Shown here: piece by piece, positions 23,730 through 36,300 of the stretch | Numbering within the stretch: the first letter of the stretch is position 1 | Layout: each line of letters opens with the position of its first letter | Assembly: GCA_009763385.1 (NCBI GenBank) | Contig: CM019824.1 | Location: 147,133,705 to 147,197,704 of the forward strand | Reading direction: 5' to 3' | From: Coix lacryma-jobi var. lacryma-jobi | Taxonomy: Eukaryota; Streptophyta; Magnoliopsida; Poales; Poaceae | Length of the DNA: 64,000 nucleotides | Notes under the pieces: generated by a model | Seen by the model: only the letters and a program-made list of their open reading frames with translations | Told to the model about the DNA's origin: nothing | Databases searched by the model: none | Position numbers and translations under genes: made by a program

Positions 23730-24759
23730 TCAAACGTCTCCGGCGGTGGATGCGGCATCCTCCACGTCAGCGTCGATCATCTGCTCGTCAGCATGAGCCT
23801 CCTCCTCCGGGGGAACGTCGGGACCAAGGACTACTCTGTCTTGGGGCTCCTGGGCCTCATCTGCATGGGCCTCGTCTGCTGCTGGGGCGGCGGCCTCCTG
23901 TGCCTGATGGTGCATCTGGTGGATCGCCTCGTGGAGCTGGTCGATGTAAGCCTGCTGGTCGTGCACCTGTTGTATCAGGTGATGGGCACCCTCTCTGAGC
24001 TGGTCGAGCGCGGTCCGGGCTTCATCCCGCTGAAAAGCCGTGGTCAGGTACATCTGCTTGGTGACAGTCCTAGCGGTGGTCTCTGCTCCTGCTGTGGCAC
24101 GCGCATCGTCACGCTCCACAGTGACCTGATGTATCTTCTCCTGCAGTCGGGCTACCTCAGCGTCGAACTCCTCTTGCAGCTTCCTCTTGCTCTGGTAGGT
24201 GGCGGTGAGGGTAAAGGACACGCTCTCCAGGCTACGCTCCAAACTCTCACATACACCCACCAAGGCTCCGGTGGCGCTCATCGCAGACGTCTCACAGTAG
24301 AACCTTTCCTCTGCACCTCCTGTCAGAATCGACTCTAAAGTCTGCTTCCAGCGCAATGGAAAAGGTGATCCACGAGGGAACACTCCTGCCATAGCACTAG
24401 CAAGGTCGGCGGGGAAGCGGGCGATGATGTCCTTCAGCACCAAATACGCTGCCCTGTTGGCTCCATCCTTGGCACAACTGCCTCTGGTGATCTCTGTCCA
24501 TCCTGACCAGTGGGGCTTGCTAGCCAAGGCTTTGACCTTGACCTGCACCATGACCAACGAGTCCTGCCCGTAGATATCCTTCTGCCAAGAATACCGAGGC
24601 TCCTGTCCTTCCTCATATCTCACTGCCTGCAGAATCCTCCAAAGGATCGTTGGCAACCCAAAGTAGGACAAGAACGTGTTCTTGGTCAACTTTGTGGCCA
24701 AGCAGTGACGCGGAACTCCTCTGCCTCCGGTGGCGAGCAGTCAACTTAGTCTGGGCCAT
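23730..24759 (-). pseudogene. T2 ORF1: H3-tail-like N-terminus, then coiled-coil protein
   Basis: ATG at 24759..24757 begins MAQTKLTAR, matching the first eight residues of mature histone H3 except R2Q and Q5L. The frame then changes. In the next frame, after about 24730, TGGRGVPRHCLATK follows, matching H3 TGGK-APRKQLATK. A net loss of five bases at the H3 K9/S10 codons explains the shift. The continuation is open to the stop at 23730: a globular-looking part with GANRAAYLVLKDIIARFP, then a long heptad-rich coiled coil (about 24200..23930) and an acidic C-terminus. It lies between PBS and Gag. D has a homologous ORF at the same place. The protein's role is unknown. Confidence 0.75.
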
Positions 24760-25480
24760 CTGTAGAAACAAAAGGGTTTCGAACTCTCGTGAGACGTTTA
24801 TTTAAGTTGGCAAATTTTATAAGGAAAAGGAACAACTTTTAATTAAGGGGAGGTAATGCTAGTGCAAGAATATAAACATGATGCATGGTCATACATACGT
24901 TCTCACTCACTAATATTGACTCGTAAGTCCTAACATTCTATTCGGTGGCAAGAACGATCTCTCATGCGTTATCTACTCGTTCTACTCGATCACGTAGTTA
25001 GTGTACCTGCAGAAAATTCATTTCAGCCCAAGCAAAATCCCAATGATAAAATAATGGAGTATTGGCCCATACATACGAAATACATAGAAGCCAATACTAA
25101 GCACCATGCACCAATCCAGAAATCATCCTCAACATTTGATATCCTCGTATATGCTTGCGTGGAGCTCGCACATACTTGATACAACTCTCACCCTAGACCG
25201 ACGGTTGGACGGTCATGCTCTCATGTCTCACCAAATCATTTTATGCATGTTTTCGCGATCGACGCATTCTCTTTTCCCTCGAGAATGGACCAGCAAATAA
25301 AGATCCAGCATGAAGCAAAATCCCTGAACCCTATTAGCAGTTAAGCCACCTGAATCCTAGTATAGGGCTTAAGGACAAGACTGGGCACACTTAGAATTTC
25401 AAAATAGTTTTGAAAATAGTTTTTAAAATACCCATTTTAGTTTGAAAATAGCTCCTCACGGATGCAATAACTTGAACCAT
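24760..25480 (-). other. T2 untranslated leader
   Basis: About 720 bp between the PBS and the ORF1 start. No conserved ORF seen. It would carry the packaging and dimerisation signals of the genomic RNA, but I cannot identify them. Confidence 0.5.
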
Positions 25481-25492
25481 GCTCTGATACCA
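25481..25492 (-). other. T2 primer-binding site (initiator tRNA-Met type)
   Basis: The minus strand reads TGGTATCAGAGC two bases after the LTR end. This is the standard plant tRNA-Met primer-binding motif. The same 12 bases occur in D at 32818..32829. Confidence 0.95.
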
Positions 25493-25494
25493 GT

Positions 25495-27417
25495 TGTGGC
25501 GTCACCGTCCAAATTATAAGAGCTCAAGTACCTTCTTAGCCAAATTCGACTGACGTCGACTCATACTTGAACCCATATAACTCCGGTAGTCAGGAAATCT
25601 CGAAGGATTTCAAACATCGTACAACATACCGGATCACATTGTTCATGTACCACATTCGCAAGGATACACCGTTGATAATCGAAACCGAAATTAACATCAG
25701 AGTGCGAAATCTTAAAAGAGTTATTACAACACTGAGTTTGAAAGTGCGGAAGCTTTAAATAAGTTTAAAACACGACCACCACATATGTGGTCCAAATAAA
25801 ACGTTGTCTTTGATAACTCACTCCTCCTTTTTCAAATAGTGTGCCACTAGTAGTCTAAGTCCAGCAAAAGAAAAGGAGAAGCTTCTGGATGACCCTGCCC
25901 TGGGCCTACTCCTCATCACCCTCCACGGGGTAGAGGCAGTGCTTACAATAGCCGAAGTAGACCTGGCCATCTGCAACAAACGGGATAAACCCTGAGTACG
26001 GGAATGTACTCAGCTAGACTTACCCGTCCAACTGAAAATAAAAGACACCAAGGGTATGCAAGGCCTTTTCGGTGGAGCTGGGAATTTACTTGCGAAAAGC
26101 TCAAGTTAAGGAGAGTATTATTTAGTTGTATAGATGAGCAGTCCAAATTTTAAGCCTATCTCTTAATCTAGGTTTGCACCTGATCTACATCATCCACTTG
26201 AATCTAGCAATCAATAGTATAAACTATATCCAGTTGACTTATCCACATTTTAGTTGAACTTTAACCATCACATGGAGTTGTATCGTGGTGAAGCTCGACA
26301 TAGTTTCCCACTAACCGGGGGAGACAAAGACTCGAATCGAATTACAAACCAGCTGGCGAGAAACCTTTAATACAAACCCACACTTTCCCCGTCGGGTCCA
26401 TGCATTGGGTCACCGCTCGATACTGTCAGTGGTGGTAATCGTCGCGGCTCACAGTACGGACCACCCAATTGGAACTATACGTCGGCCATTCCGAGGCAGA
26501 TCATGTTTCCATACTAGAGGGTGCGACACGGGTTGAGACCGTCCCGAACAACGTCTAACCGGCTTCGGGGTCGGGAATACATCACCGGCACCCTAAGTAA
26601 AAGGGCGCTTTCAAAAATGAACGAGGGCCAACATCGATACAAACCTACACGATCCAACGGACGAGCTGCCCCAAGTTTCCAAACTTGTGCTTTGCCTTCC
26701 AGTTGACCGTATTTCATTACTACTCAGGTTCTTTTCCACGATAGCAAATATAGCCAACCGTGATCCGGTAAATACCCACCAGGGGTATTCCGGGAACATC
26801 CTTAGATTACTACTTTTATTAAGCAGATTAAGCAATTCTACATTTGATTAACTAACAGGATAACAAGGCAGATATACAATAATCAAGGAATGGATAATGC
26901 ATCAAATAGGATTCAATCAACTCCTATACCTAATGCATCACAATATAAAATACTCAATTGAATTAATTGTAAAACTGGGAGACTTAAGATGCTCCGGGGC
27001 TTGCCTTGGGAGAAGACCGATGCCTCGTGGGAAGGGCACTCGGGCAGGTTAGTTTTTGAAGCAGGGCCGGCCTCCTCGCTCTGCGGCACCTCCTGGATCT
27101 CCGGCTCGGCGTTTACTTCTGGTTCGTGGTCGGGTCCGGGGCTGTTGGTCCTATTGCAATGCGGCGGATAAATAAATAATGTGTGATGCATATATGATGG
27201 TATGTAAAGTAAACTTTTCTTGCAAACCAACAAAACCAACTTGTTGAACAACTTTTGACATTGAGAAAGGCACTTAATGACTGCATTAAATAAAACCATG
27301 AACTCAACTAATTTCTATTGATTATTTCAAAGAAACCTAGATTTGAACAGCAAGTACATTTTCTGAATTCAAAAAAATTCACAAAAATTACAGTAGGTAA
27401 CCTACACCCACTGGACT
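25495..27417 (-). mobile_element. T2 5' LTR, inner part
   Basis: Near-identical to 14420..16332. The match stops at CTGGACT, where the R LTR begins. The rest of this LTR is found at 54016..54571, and about 2 kb corresponding to 16333..18377 is missing. Confidence 0.92.
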
Positions 27418-29079
27418 TGTTGACACAAAATCTCGGTCGGGGTGCGCCAACACACTCGGGCGTACGGTCCTCAGAGGGGTACGGAGCGAGTCCTGACCTC
27501 TTGGACCTTCAACAGACGATGGTGCCGATTCTCAGCAGAATCGACTTCGGGCGTGCGAGTCAATTTGACCTGTAATTGACAAGGAGAAGAAAAAGATCAT
27601 CAAATCGTGGAACCTGCCGGTTTGGTGCCAGACAGTTCCAAATTATGCGGCTCTAATATAGCCATTTGTCTTAAGGATATTGACTACAAAATCAACTCCC
27701 ATGAGATTGTATGTAAAATGATGAAAAAGATATGAAGCATGACGGCTATAACATTTATGAGATGAATATTTATAATAAACAGACAGCCGATAAGCTTAAG
27801 AGACATTGATAGATAAAGATCTATATGTACATTCAAACGACATAAAACCAACGTATCGACTAAATGCACGAGCAGTTCTATTTGTTAACAGTGGGGTATC
27901 TCTATACAACCGTAATAACAAATAGATCGATAAAATAACTTAAACATCAACAGTGGGGTGTCTCCATGCAGCCTTGATGATGGTCAAGCTAGATCACGTC
28001 TCGTACATAAAATAGATCCATCGATTTTAAACCACTTAAAAGAACATATTATGAAGGGAGCGTAACTGAATCGATTATTTTAACCGATATAGGGTCCATG
28101 AAGCACGAACAAGATCTATCTGATAAAAACATAATTTAATCTGAGACAAACAGACTCAATCTATCACATATATCAGTGGAGTTCGGAAATACAGCCATAA
28201 TAGACATGCTAGATTGAAATCTATCTATTCTTACAAAAACAAATCACGGTTTTATCGAATATCTCGAACGCACAGCATGTAACAACCAAGATTGACGAAA
28301 ATAGTCGATGAGAAGCTTATATCGGCTATTCCCTCTGTTATGAGTGTATAAATCTCATAATAGCCGATACAAAGCATCCTTTTAGGCGCAGGCTATTTTA
28401 TCAATCTTGATTGGGCAAGATGTTGTTTAGAACATAAATAAACAAATTAAAGCATGAAATAACATCGATAACTTAATGAATCTATTAGCTTGCCAAACCA
28501 ATAGAGTCGATAACTAGTCAAGATCGACTAAAGTAAGAGATTGATCAGAGTCAAGACAGTCTTACAAAAGACGAGCTTAGGCCGATAACTAACCATGTCA
28601 CAACTTAACAAGAGTTTGGTCGATGCCAATGCAGCCTTATTACACGATGACACAAGCCATTGGTGAAACTTACAAGCAAACCGGAGGTCGGTCGATGCCG
28701 ATGCAGCCCTGCCTGGTCGAAGGTCTCGCCGAAATCTACTTTACTCCTACTCCTAGGGTTTTGGCTGAGGGCCGGTTGTATTTGATTGATTGGGGATCCT
28801 TACAAAATCCGGGTTCTTAGCTATTTATAACCCGGTCGACTCCTGCCTTAATATGACTAAGTTACATAATAGGTAAAAATAAAAGACGACTCGGACTTGA
28901 ACTCCTTGGTTGAGCCCGACACGTCTTCGAAGCCCATCGTGCTGGTCCACCTGAATTTTCCCATTTACACTTGACCCACACAAGCTTCTTTATTTTTAGG
29001 CCGATCTTTTTCCATAATAAATCAGCTGTTTATGTTTACAAAAATAACAATCCTCTCGGTCCAAAATCTGGTGTAAACA
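27418..29079 (-). mobile_element. R 3' LTR
   Basis: 1662 bp, minus strand TGTTTACACC...GTGTCAACA. It matches 52364..54015 closely throughout. A TATA motif GGGTTATAAATAGC is on the minus strand at about 28812..28825. Repeated words such as CGATGCC(A/G)ATGCAGCC occur near 28622 and 28692. Confidence 0.93.
28812..28825 (-). promoter_or_regulatory. TATA box in the R LTR
   Basis: The minus strand reads GGGTTATAAATAGC. The same sequence is in the 5' LTR near 53768, where it would have driven genomic RNA synthesis. Confidence 0.6.
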
Positions 29080-29096
29080 CATGCCCCCCAATTTTG
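29080..29096 (-). other. Polypurine tract of R
   Basis: The minus strand reads CCCAAAATTGGGGGGCATG just before TGTTTACACC. The G-run adjoining the LTR is the likely plus-strand primer. Confidence 0.75.
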
Positions 29097-29354
29097 GGAT
29101 GAAATTTATTTTATTCCAAAAAAGTCGTTTTCCTCCCTTCAGGGTTCAATCGACTAACCTTATTTGTTAGCCGATGAGCATAGTCTTCTTCTTTCTCTTT
29201 CTTGATACCGCAAACAATTTGAATGGTATCTTAACGATCAATGCGAGATGGCTGAACTTCCCTTGAAAACCGTGTTATGATTTAACATCCCACTCGAGTA
29301 CTCTGCACACATTGTACAAAGCGGTATCTTTTCCCCTTCTGAGATGCAATCTTT

Positions 29355-29364
29355 TAATATAAAT
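29355..29364 (+). promoter_or_regulatory. TATA-like box of the R antisense gene
   Basis: TAATATAAAT lies about 125 bp before the ATG at 29489, on the strand opposite to R gag-pol. This parallels the TATA boxes before both antisense genes of T1. Confidence 0.5.
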
Positions 29365-29751
29365 CCCTCTTCGTCTCTATCTCCCATCACACTAAAAGCA
29401 CACCTCCTGCTTGCCTTCGCCTTCCGTCCAAAAACCCTCTTTCTCGCCAAAACTTTGCCTTTCTAAAAGCCAATCTCCTCCTCTTCCAATGGCAGACAAC
29501 AACCGTGGGAAGCGCCCCGCGGAGGAGGAAGTGAATTCTCGCCACCGCCCTCAGCGCCGCATTAGGTATGTTTCTTCTTTATGCCTAATCGACTCCAGTT
29601 CTCATCATTTTCAAGATCTGATTTGATCTCCTCCTTCTGCTTTCAACTAGGATCGATGAGGGTCCTTCCAACGCTGCGGCTACCGTGGCACCTCCCCTCG
29701 GCATGGAGTCGATCTCCGAGAACCCCTCCTCCAGTAGCTCCGAGCCGATGG

Positions 29752-29756
29752 CCAGC
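29752..29756. repeat. Target-site duplication of D (left copy, CCAGC)
   Basis: CCAGC precedes TGTGACACCC at 29757 and recurs at 45763..45767 after the D 3' LTR end TGTTACA. Confidence 0.92.
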
Positions 29757-32700
29757 TGTGACACCCTAAAAAATCGTTTTTCGGAAATAAGAAGTTAATA
29801 TGATTTTGCTTATTTATTTTTCATGAAACATATAGGCCAAATAATAATTTTTGGTGAAGTAATAAAATATCTCGTGGCGTAGAAACTTTTTTGTTGCATT
29901 CATGCTGGAGCATAATATTTTGCTTGAGTGTAGGAATAGTGTTGAGTGGTTCAAATTCAAATTTGATTTGAATTTGAGCAAGTTTTTCAAAAGGAAATAA
30001 AAGAAAAAGGCTTTTCTTTTTCACCCTCTCCCTTTCCACTCTTTTGGCCCAGCCAGGCAAGGCGGCCCAGCCCGCCACGCCTTTCTCCCTCCCTCTCCCC
30101 ACCTCTCCCCGCTCGGGCCTTGGCCTGCTCCGGCCCAGCGCCCCGGCCCGCTCCCTGTCTCTCTCTCGCGCGCGCCCGCAGCGCCGCGGCCCAGTCGCCT
30201 TCGCAGCCCAGCTCGCTCGCGTCGCGGCCCGCTCGCCCGCGCAGCGCGCAAGCGCCCGCCGCGTCCCCGCCTTCGCCCGCTGCCACCCCGGCCCCTCCTG
30301 TCAGCGTCAGACCCTTCCCCTACCGCGCGACGGCTCGCGCCCGCGCCGCCGCCACCTGCTCCTCTCCTGCAACGGCCGCGCGAGTGGCATTCAAGGCCAC
30401 TCAGGCTTCCATCAAGCCCCGGTGGAGGTCCCCGACTGTTCACCACCTCCCCCGAAGCCTATAAAGGCCAGGGTGAAGCCCTCGCCCTCTCCCTCATGCC
30501 ATTCGCCCACGCTCTCTCCCTGCCGCCGAGCCGAGGCTCCGCCGGCCGCCCTAGCGCCTCCCCGAGCCGCCGAAGGTGCTGCCGCATCCGCCATCAAGAC
30601 CCCAGAGCCCTCTCTCTTTTGTTTCGCGTGTACCCGAGCCTCACCGGAGTTTCTCCCCTTTCGCAGATCCCGCAGCCGCCTCGTCGTCGCTGTGGTTAGT
30701 ACCCGCCGGAGCCAAGGCCACCGACGAGCTCGCCTTCGCCCCCGCTTCGCTGCGGTGCTATCCGCGTGGCCAACCAAGGCCAGGAACGCCGGAACGGCGA
30801 GCTCCCGAGCCCCTCGCATGGCGCCGCCGCTCGCCGGCGTTTGCGCCGCCGCTCCCGCCGCCGCGCTCTCTCGCCGAGCCACCCTGCGCCGTCCGATCGG
30901 TGCGGACGACCAGGATTAGAGCATAACCCCGAAGGGGTATGCGCCGGGTTCACCGGCCCGTGCACCCGCGCCCCGCTCGCGGTCCACCGTCCGCGTGGTG
31001 GGCCCACCCAGCCGCGTTGCGCCGCGTGGCGCCGTGTCGGCGCCAGCGCGGCAGCCTCCGCGCGTTTTGCAGAAGAGCCCCTGCCTTTTCGAGAAATCAA
31101 CCCGCGATCCACCGTAGTTCAAAAGAGTTACTTTTAAGTCCTGTTTTCTTTCGGTTTAGCCCCTGGGGTTCTCAGTTTTAGTACCCGCCGTCCAGAGAAC
31201 GCGTTTTCACGTGTTAGCCACCACCGGCTATGTTTAATAGCATTTAGGCCCTCGGTTTTCGCAGGCTAGCCCCTAGGCAAATGTTTTTATTTACAAAATA
31301 GCCCCTGAAACTTGTTTTCTTTATAACTTTCTCGTTTTAGATCCGATTAGAGTGATCTTTACGTTCATTTGATCGTATCGATGAGTAGAATAGTTTTATA
31401 TATGTTTCTCTAACTGTTTTTGATGCTTGGTGTACTGTTCTAATAAAAGTATATTTTATTTGCAAGTAATGACTGTTTGGATGCTATGATTGGTGATTAT
31501 ATACCGAGTCCAGACGGTGACGTGTTTGAGGAGCAAGTTTCGCCGGAGCAGTACCAGGACCAAGCGTGTGACCAAGGCAAGTACAACCCACGGTTTCCTT
31601 GTTACCTACTTAATGCAAGATCCAGTAATCATTATGCATGTGTCTAATATGATGAACCATAGGTCCATACTAGTTTCCTTGAACTATATACCTTGTACCT
31701 ATGGGAGGGTTTTGCATAATATGACTAGAAATGTTATGCGCTATATATTGCTAATTGATTAATACTGATTAATGACTATGGAACAATGTTAAAAGAGGCT
31801 TTTTAAACACATTTAGGGCACTGGAGCCTGGTGTTGCTCAGTGACCCACCCCAGGGACTATCTTTTAAAGCGGCCACCCGGGAGATCCCGTGCAACCTTA
31901 TGAATTATATGGCTCTGATCTTAGTTGTGTAACTAGACTTTCTCTAGCTTGTAGTAGTTACCGAAAGACGCTAGAGGGGGGAACTGGGTTAAAGAATGGC
32001 TTCCTTGCCTATCAAGATGTGTACTGGTCGGCTGTCAGGTGTGCCATCTTGAAGGGGGCCTCCATTCGCTTGGAAGCCGAAACCTTGCGGCTACTACTTG
32101 TTAGAGTAGCTAGTGAAAGACTACGTAGTGAAACCCTGCCGTACTTCCATAGAGGAGGTAATGTGGGATTGGCTCTCCCTGGCATATGGGAATCACGGCC
32201 TAAGGTGAAAGTGTACAACCTCTGCAGAGTGTAAACCTGATATATCAGCCGTGCTCATGGATACGAGCGGCTCGGATCCTTTATAAGTGGTTCATGGTGG
32301 GGTATGTTGGTGGTTTGTGGCTTACCTCTGGTTAACATGATAATGATCATACTTTGTGGGACAACAGGGATCATATACTTAGTAATGAAAGGATAATATT
32401 AAAATATGACCAAGATAAAATGCTAACCGCAGTCAACCAGGTCAACCTTTTGAGCCTTGCATTCCCCGTAGTTGTACTTGCTGAGCATGGTGAGCTGACG
32501 CTTGTCGTTGGTTCACATAAAAATCCCGGATGAGTACCAGATGAAGGAGAGTACGAGGAGTATCCAGAAGATGTGCCAGATTTCTGAGGATGGCGTACCC
32601 CCAGTCGGTGTCCCTATGGAGTGATGTCTACGTCTACGCTACCGTTGTAATAATGGGCCGTTGGCCGATGTGATGAACAATCTCGTGTGATGTAATAAGT

Positions 32701-32814
32701 TATTATACGTTGTTCGTGCTGTAATGATATACATTTTGTGGTATATGTGGATTTGGGACCCCCTGGGCCCACATATGCTTTACCTCGGTTTTATTCGTAA
32801 ATCCGGGTGTTACA
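29757..32814 (+). mobile_element. D 5' LTR
   Basis: 3058 bp, TGTGACACCC...GGTGTTACA. It has a GC-rich core (about 30040..30920), a TATA-like CCTATAAAGG at 30458..30467, and a small acidic ORF near 31515..31580 ending DQGK next to AAGGCAAGT. Confidence 0.95.
30458..30467 (+). promoter_or_regulatory. TATA box in the D LTR
   Basis: CCTATAAAGG lies in an otherwise GC-rich stretch. The same motif is at about 43410..43419 in the 3' LTR. It is the probable start region for D genomic RNA. Confidence 0.6.
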
Positions 32815-32817
32815 AAT

Positions 32818-32829
32818 TGGTATCAGAGC
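32818..32829 (+). other. D primer-binding site (initiator tRNA-Met type)
   Basis: TGGTATCAGAGC, three bases after the LTR end ACA. Confidence 0.96.
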
Positions 32830-33386
32830 CGAACTGACTGTAGGACGCTACCCTAGATAGACTGGACACCCCTTTTTCTTAGGAGTAATTCCAAAATTTT
32901 ATTGCTTTTTGTAATTTATAAAATTCCTAGTACTCCTCTGTCTTTCATAAAACTTTTTACCGTATCTGACTCATATTTAAAATTTGTAGATGGCACAGAC
33001 CAAGCAGACCGCTCGCAAGAGCACTGGAGGACGTGCACCCAGCAGCGCCGAGTACCGCCGCCTGTTCCGTCAGTAGAGGCGGGAGGCCGAGGAGGAGCCT
33101 GAGCCGGAGCAGCAGGCTGCAGGTGGAGACCCCAGCGACGACTCCGGAGACTCTTCTGACGATCACTCCTCCGACCACTCCTCCGACCCCTTCGACGACC
33201 ACTCCAGCTCCGACTCCAGCGACTCGCACGACGACAGCGACGACAGTGGTTCAAGGACTCCCGAGTACCACGTCCAGGACGAGGATCCCACCTGGATCCG
33301 GAAGACCCGCACCACCGAGGAGGGCGACGACTTCTACCACCCCAAGCTCCTGAAGCTCGTCGACCTGCACTACGGGCCTCGTCGTA

Positions 33387-33391
33387 CCACG
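33387..33391. repeat. Target-site duplication of S (left copy, CCACG)
   Basis: CCACG at 33387..33391 recurs at 37337..37341. ORF1 of D reads on in frame across the site if S and one copy are ignored. Confidence 0.88.
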
Positions 33392-36300
33392 TGTAACACC
33401 TCTAGTGATTAATATGTAATTAACCTGACATGTCATCATCTTTAGTCATTAATCATCCTTGCCATGCATTATGTTTGTCTAATACTTGTTTTGCATTTAC
33501 CTTTTTCTGTAGTGACTTGTGTAGTGATCTCTTTTTCAAAAAAAACCCTAAAGGCCCAAATCTTCCTATAAGGGCAAAATGGTAATTTCATCTCTGTGTC
33601 TAGCTTTGTGTGAATCTTGTTCAGTTGAGTGTCCTGATGTTTTGTTGTGTTGATCAAAGTTCAAAATCAGAAATAGAATTTAAATTCCTTTTGAAAAACC
33701 CTAAATTTCCAAACCCTAGTTTTACCCCTCTTTTTCTAATTCAAAAACTATTCAAGATTTGAAGTTGGCCCTTTAAGAAAAGTTGTAGATCTTGCTTTAA
33801 GGAACAACTTTGGTGTTTGCAGATTTTCAAGTTTCAATACAAAATCAGAAGTAATTTCAAATTCTTTCAAACTTCAATTTTGTCCCCTTTTCAGTTTTCA
33901 AAATTATCTCAAAAACTATTGAGTTTTAGAAAAAGTTTATATTGGCAAAGTTGTAGATCTCAAAATTTTAAGCAACTTTGGTATTTTGAGTTTTCTTTGT
34001 GTAGTTCAAATTTTGGGAGTATTTTCGAAAATACAGAAATAGGTTTGGGTGATGTCACTGCGCACGAACTTTAAAGCAGGGGGGCCCGGCCGCCGGCGGC
34101 GGAGCGCCGGCCACGCCGACCGGCTGACCCGCGCCCGTGCCGCGCGCGGTCAGCGCAAGGCGCTCGACCTCCCCGGTCCCCTACCACCGCCTCGCCAACC
34201 CCTACCCTCCTCCTTTTCCCCTACGGCCGCGGACAGCGGGCGGATGCCGGCCGCCGGCAAGCCGCCGCGCCGCGCGCGAGCTCCCTGCCCACGTCGCGCC
34301 GCCCTACCCTGCCCCCTACCTCCGTTAGTGCCGCGCGAACGCTACTCACCCCTCGCCCGGACCCCCCAGCGCCGCCCCGCGGCTATAAAAGCCGCCGAGC
34401 TCCCGCCGTTGCCGCCACCGGCGCAACCCCGTCAACCCGAGCCACCGGACCGCCCCGGAGCCCGCTGAGCACACCATCGCCTTCGCCTTGAGCTTCTCCA
34501 CCTTCCCGAGCAACCAATTTCACCCCTCCGCCCCTCCTTTCGCCGGCGCAAGCAATCCGTCCCCAACTCCGGCGAACAGCCCCGCCGCGGTGAAGGACGA
34601 AATTCGTCACCGTGAGTGTTTCTCCCGTCCCTCCGACCCCCGTCCTCTTTTCCTCACCTCGGTGCGCTCCTAACCGCACACCGGCGATCCCTTGTGATGA
34701 ACAGAGTCGCCGGAACGCCTTGCTCGCCGCCGAAGAGCTCCGCCGAGGTGCCGCCGCCGTCGAACTCCCTCCTCCGACCCTTGCATCGCCTCGCCGTTCC
34801 TCGTTTCCGACTCCCGGCGAGCCCACGAAGCTCCCCCTGCCCTCTGTTTTCCCAGCGCGTGGCCCGAGCGGCCGGTCCGCCGCGCGCTCTCGCCGGCGTG
34901 CGCGCTGAGCCCGCGGGGAAGAAGCACAGTGCTCTTTTCTTTTTTTTGAAAAATGTGAATAGTGTTCTGTTTTCTTTTTTTGTGAGAATTAATCTGTTGT
35001 TCCATAAATCCTGAGAAAAATGTGGTATGCTCCTTGCACTGTGTAGTATTTTAGAAAAATAAGAAACCCTACCTTTCTGCAAAACTTTGAAAATGAAAAA
35101 TCCTTCTTTTAATTAAGAAATGGATGGTTTTAGATTTTTAGGAAATCATGTGTAGCTCCAAAAATCATGAGATAAATTTTTATGTGCTAGTTATGTCATG
35201 TTTAGTCTCTGGTAAAATTTTGAGGCCTTTTGGAACAAGTTGATTTCTGGTCATTTATTTTAATTGTCAAATAGTGCCTTTTGTTAATTAAATGTTTGAT
35301 TTTTGTTAAGCACCTTAATGATCTCCAAAAATTATGAAATTTGTTTTGTCATCTATTTACACCATAATGAACTTATGAGATTAATTGGGTAAATTTTGGA
35401 GCAACTGCATAAAATGACCTTTTTAAATAATTAGGGAAAAATAGAAAAGCATTTAGGGTTCATTTTGTATGCCCTGTGATGTGACCTTTTGGGATTGTTT
35501 GATGTTCATAGACCCCCACCCAGCTGGTCTATGATGTTTGTGATGTGATGCATGACTTATGCTTAGGTTTACTAGATGATGCTTAATAGGTTTGATTAAT
35601 CTTGCTTAGGGAAAGAGTTAAGTAACCTTATGTCCACACTAGGAGTTACTTTCACGATGGAAAGTTGTATTCTAGAATCAGTGAAATTGTCCTGCGCCTT
35701 AGCAAGTCTCTTGTTCCTGTTAGCACCCTCATAAGCATACATCATTGCATACGTGTAGTGTCTGAAGGAGAAGGCATCAAAGTCGAGGCAGCCGCTCACG
35801 AACCTACCTCTGAGGCGACCCCGAGCTCCGACACCTGCACTGCCGACCCCGAGCCTGTCCTTTTTGCTCTTCAAGGCAAGCCCCAGTGCATTTTAACCTT
35901 TCCTTGTTTTATAAAAGTTTACTTAAAATACCTTTGAGTTAAACTACTGCATTAGGTTATAGGAGTTGTGTGATGACCTATTGCCTGCACTATTTACCTC
36001 CACCGACAAATACCCCGCCCTGTTTAAAAATTATTTGCAAAATGCTTAGTGATGTTATACAATAGATTTGCAATAACAATGCCAATTTCAAAAGTGTGAT
36101 CACTTAAAGAATTTTTATGGGAATTTGGCTTTACTCCCCGACTGTTGGCTAAGTATCTGATCCGTAGCTAGTCAACAGCGAGGAGAGGTTGTCCGAGCGT
36201 ACGGTGCCGTCATGTTGTAGTCCGGGACTCAATAGTTGACACCGACCGGGACAGGGTTGAAAAACTGACAGGACTATTACGCTTGGGTGAGATATAACCG

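Noticed and set aside
30021..31137. Long ORFs in the D LTR GC-rich core, repeated at 42942..44087
   Set aside because: They are open on both strands because stop codons are rare in GC-rich sequence. The two LTR copies differ by indels that shift these frames.
32818..32829. Part of a tRNA gene
   Set aside because: The tRNA-Met-like 12-mers here and at 25481 are primer-binding sites next to LTR ends; no tRNA cloverleaf surrounds them.
32990..33073. A host histone H3 gene or pseudogene
   Set aside because: Only the tail matches; no histone-fold sequence follows. The ORF sits at a fixed place between PBS and Gag, and a second element carries it too.
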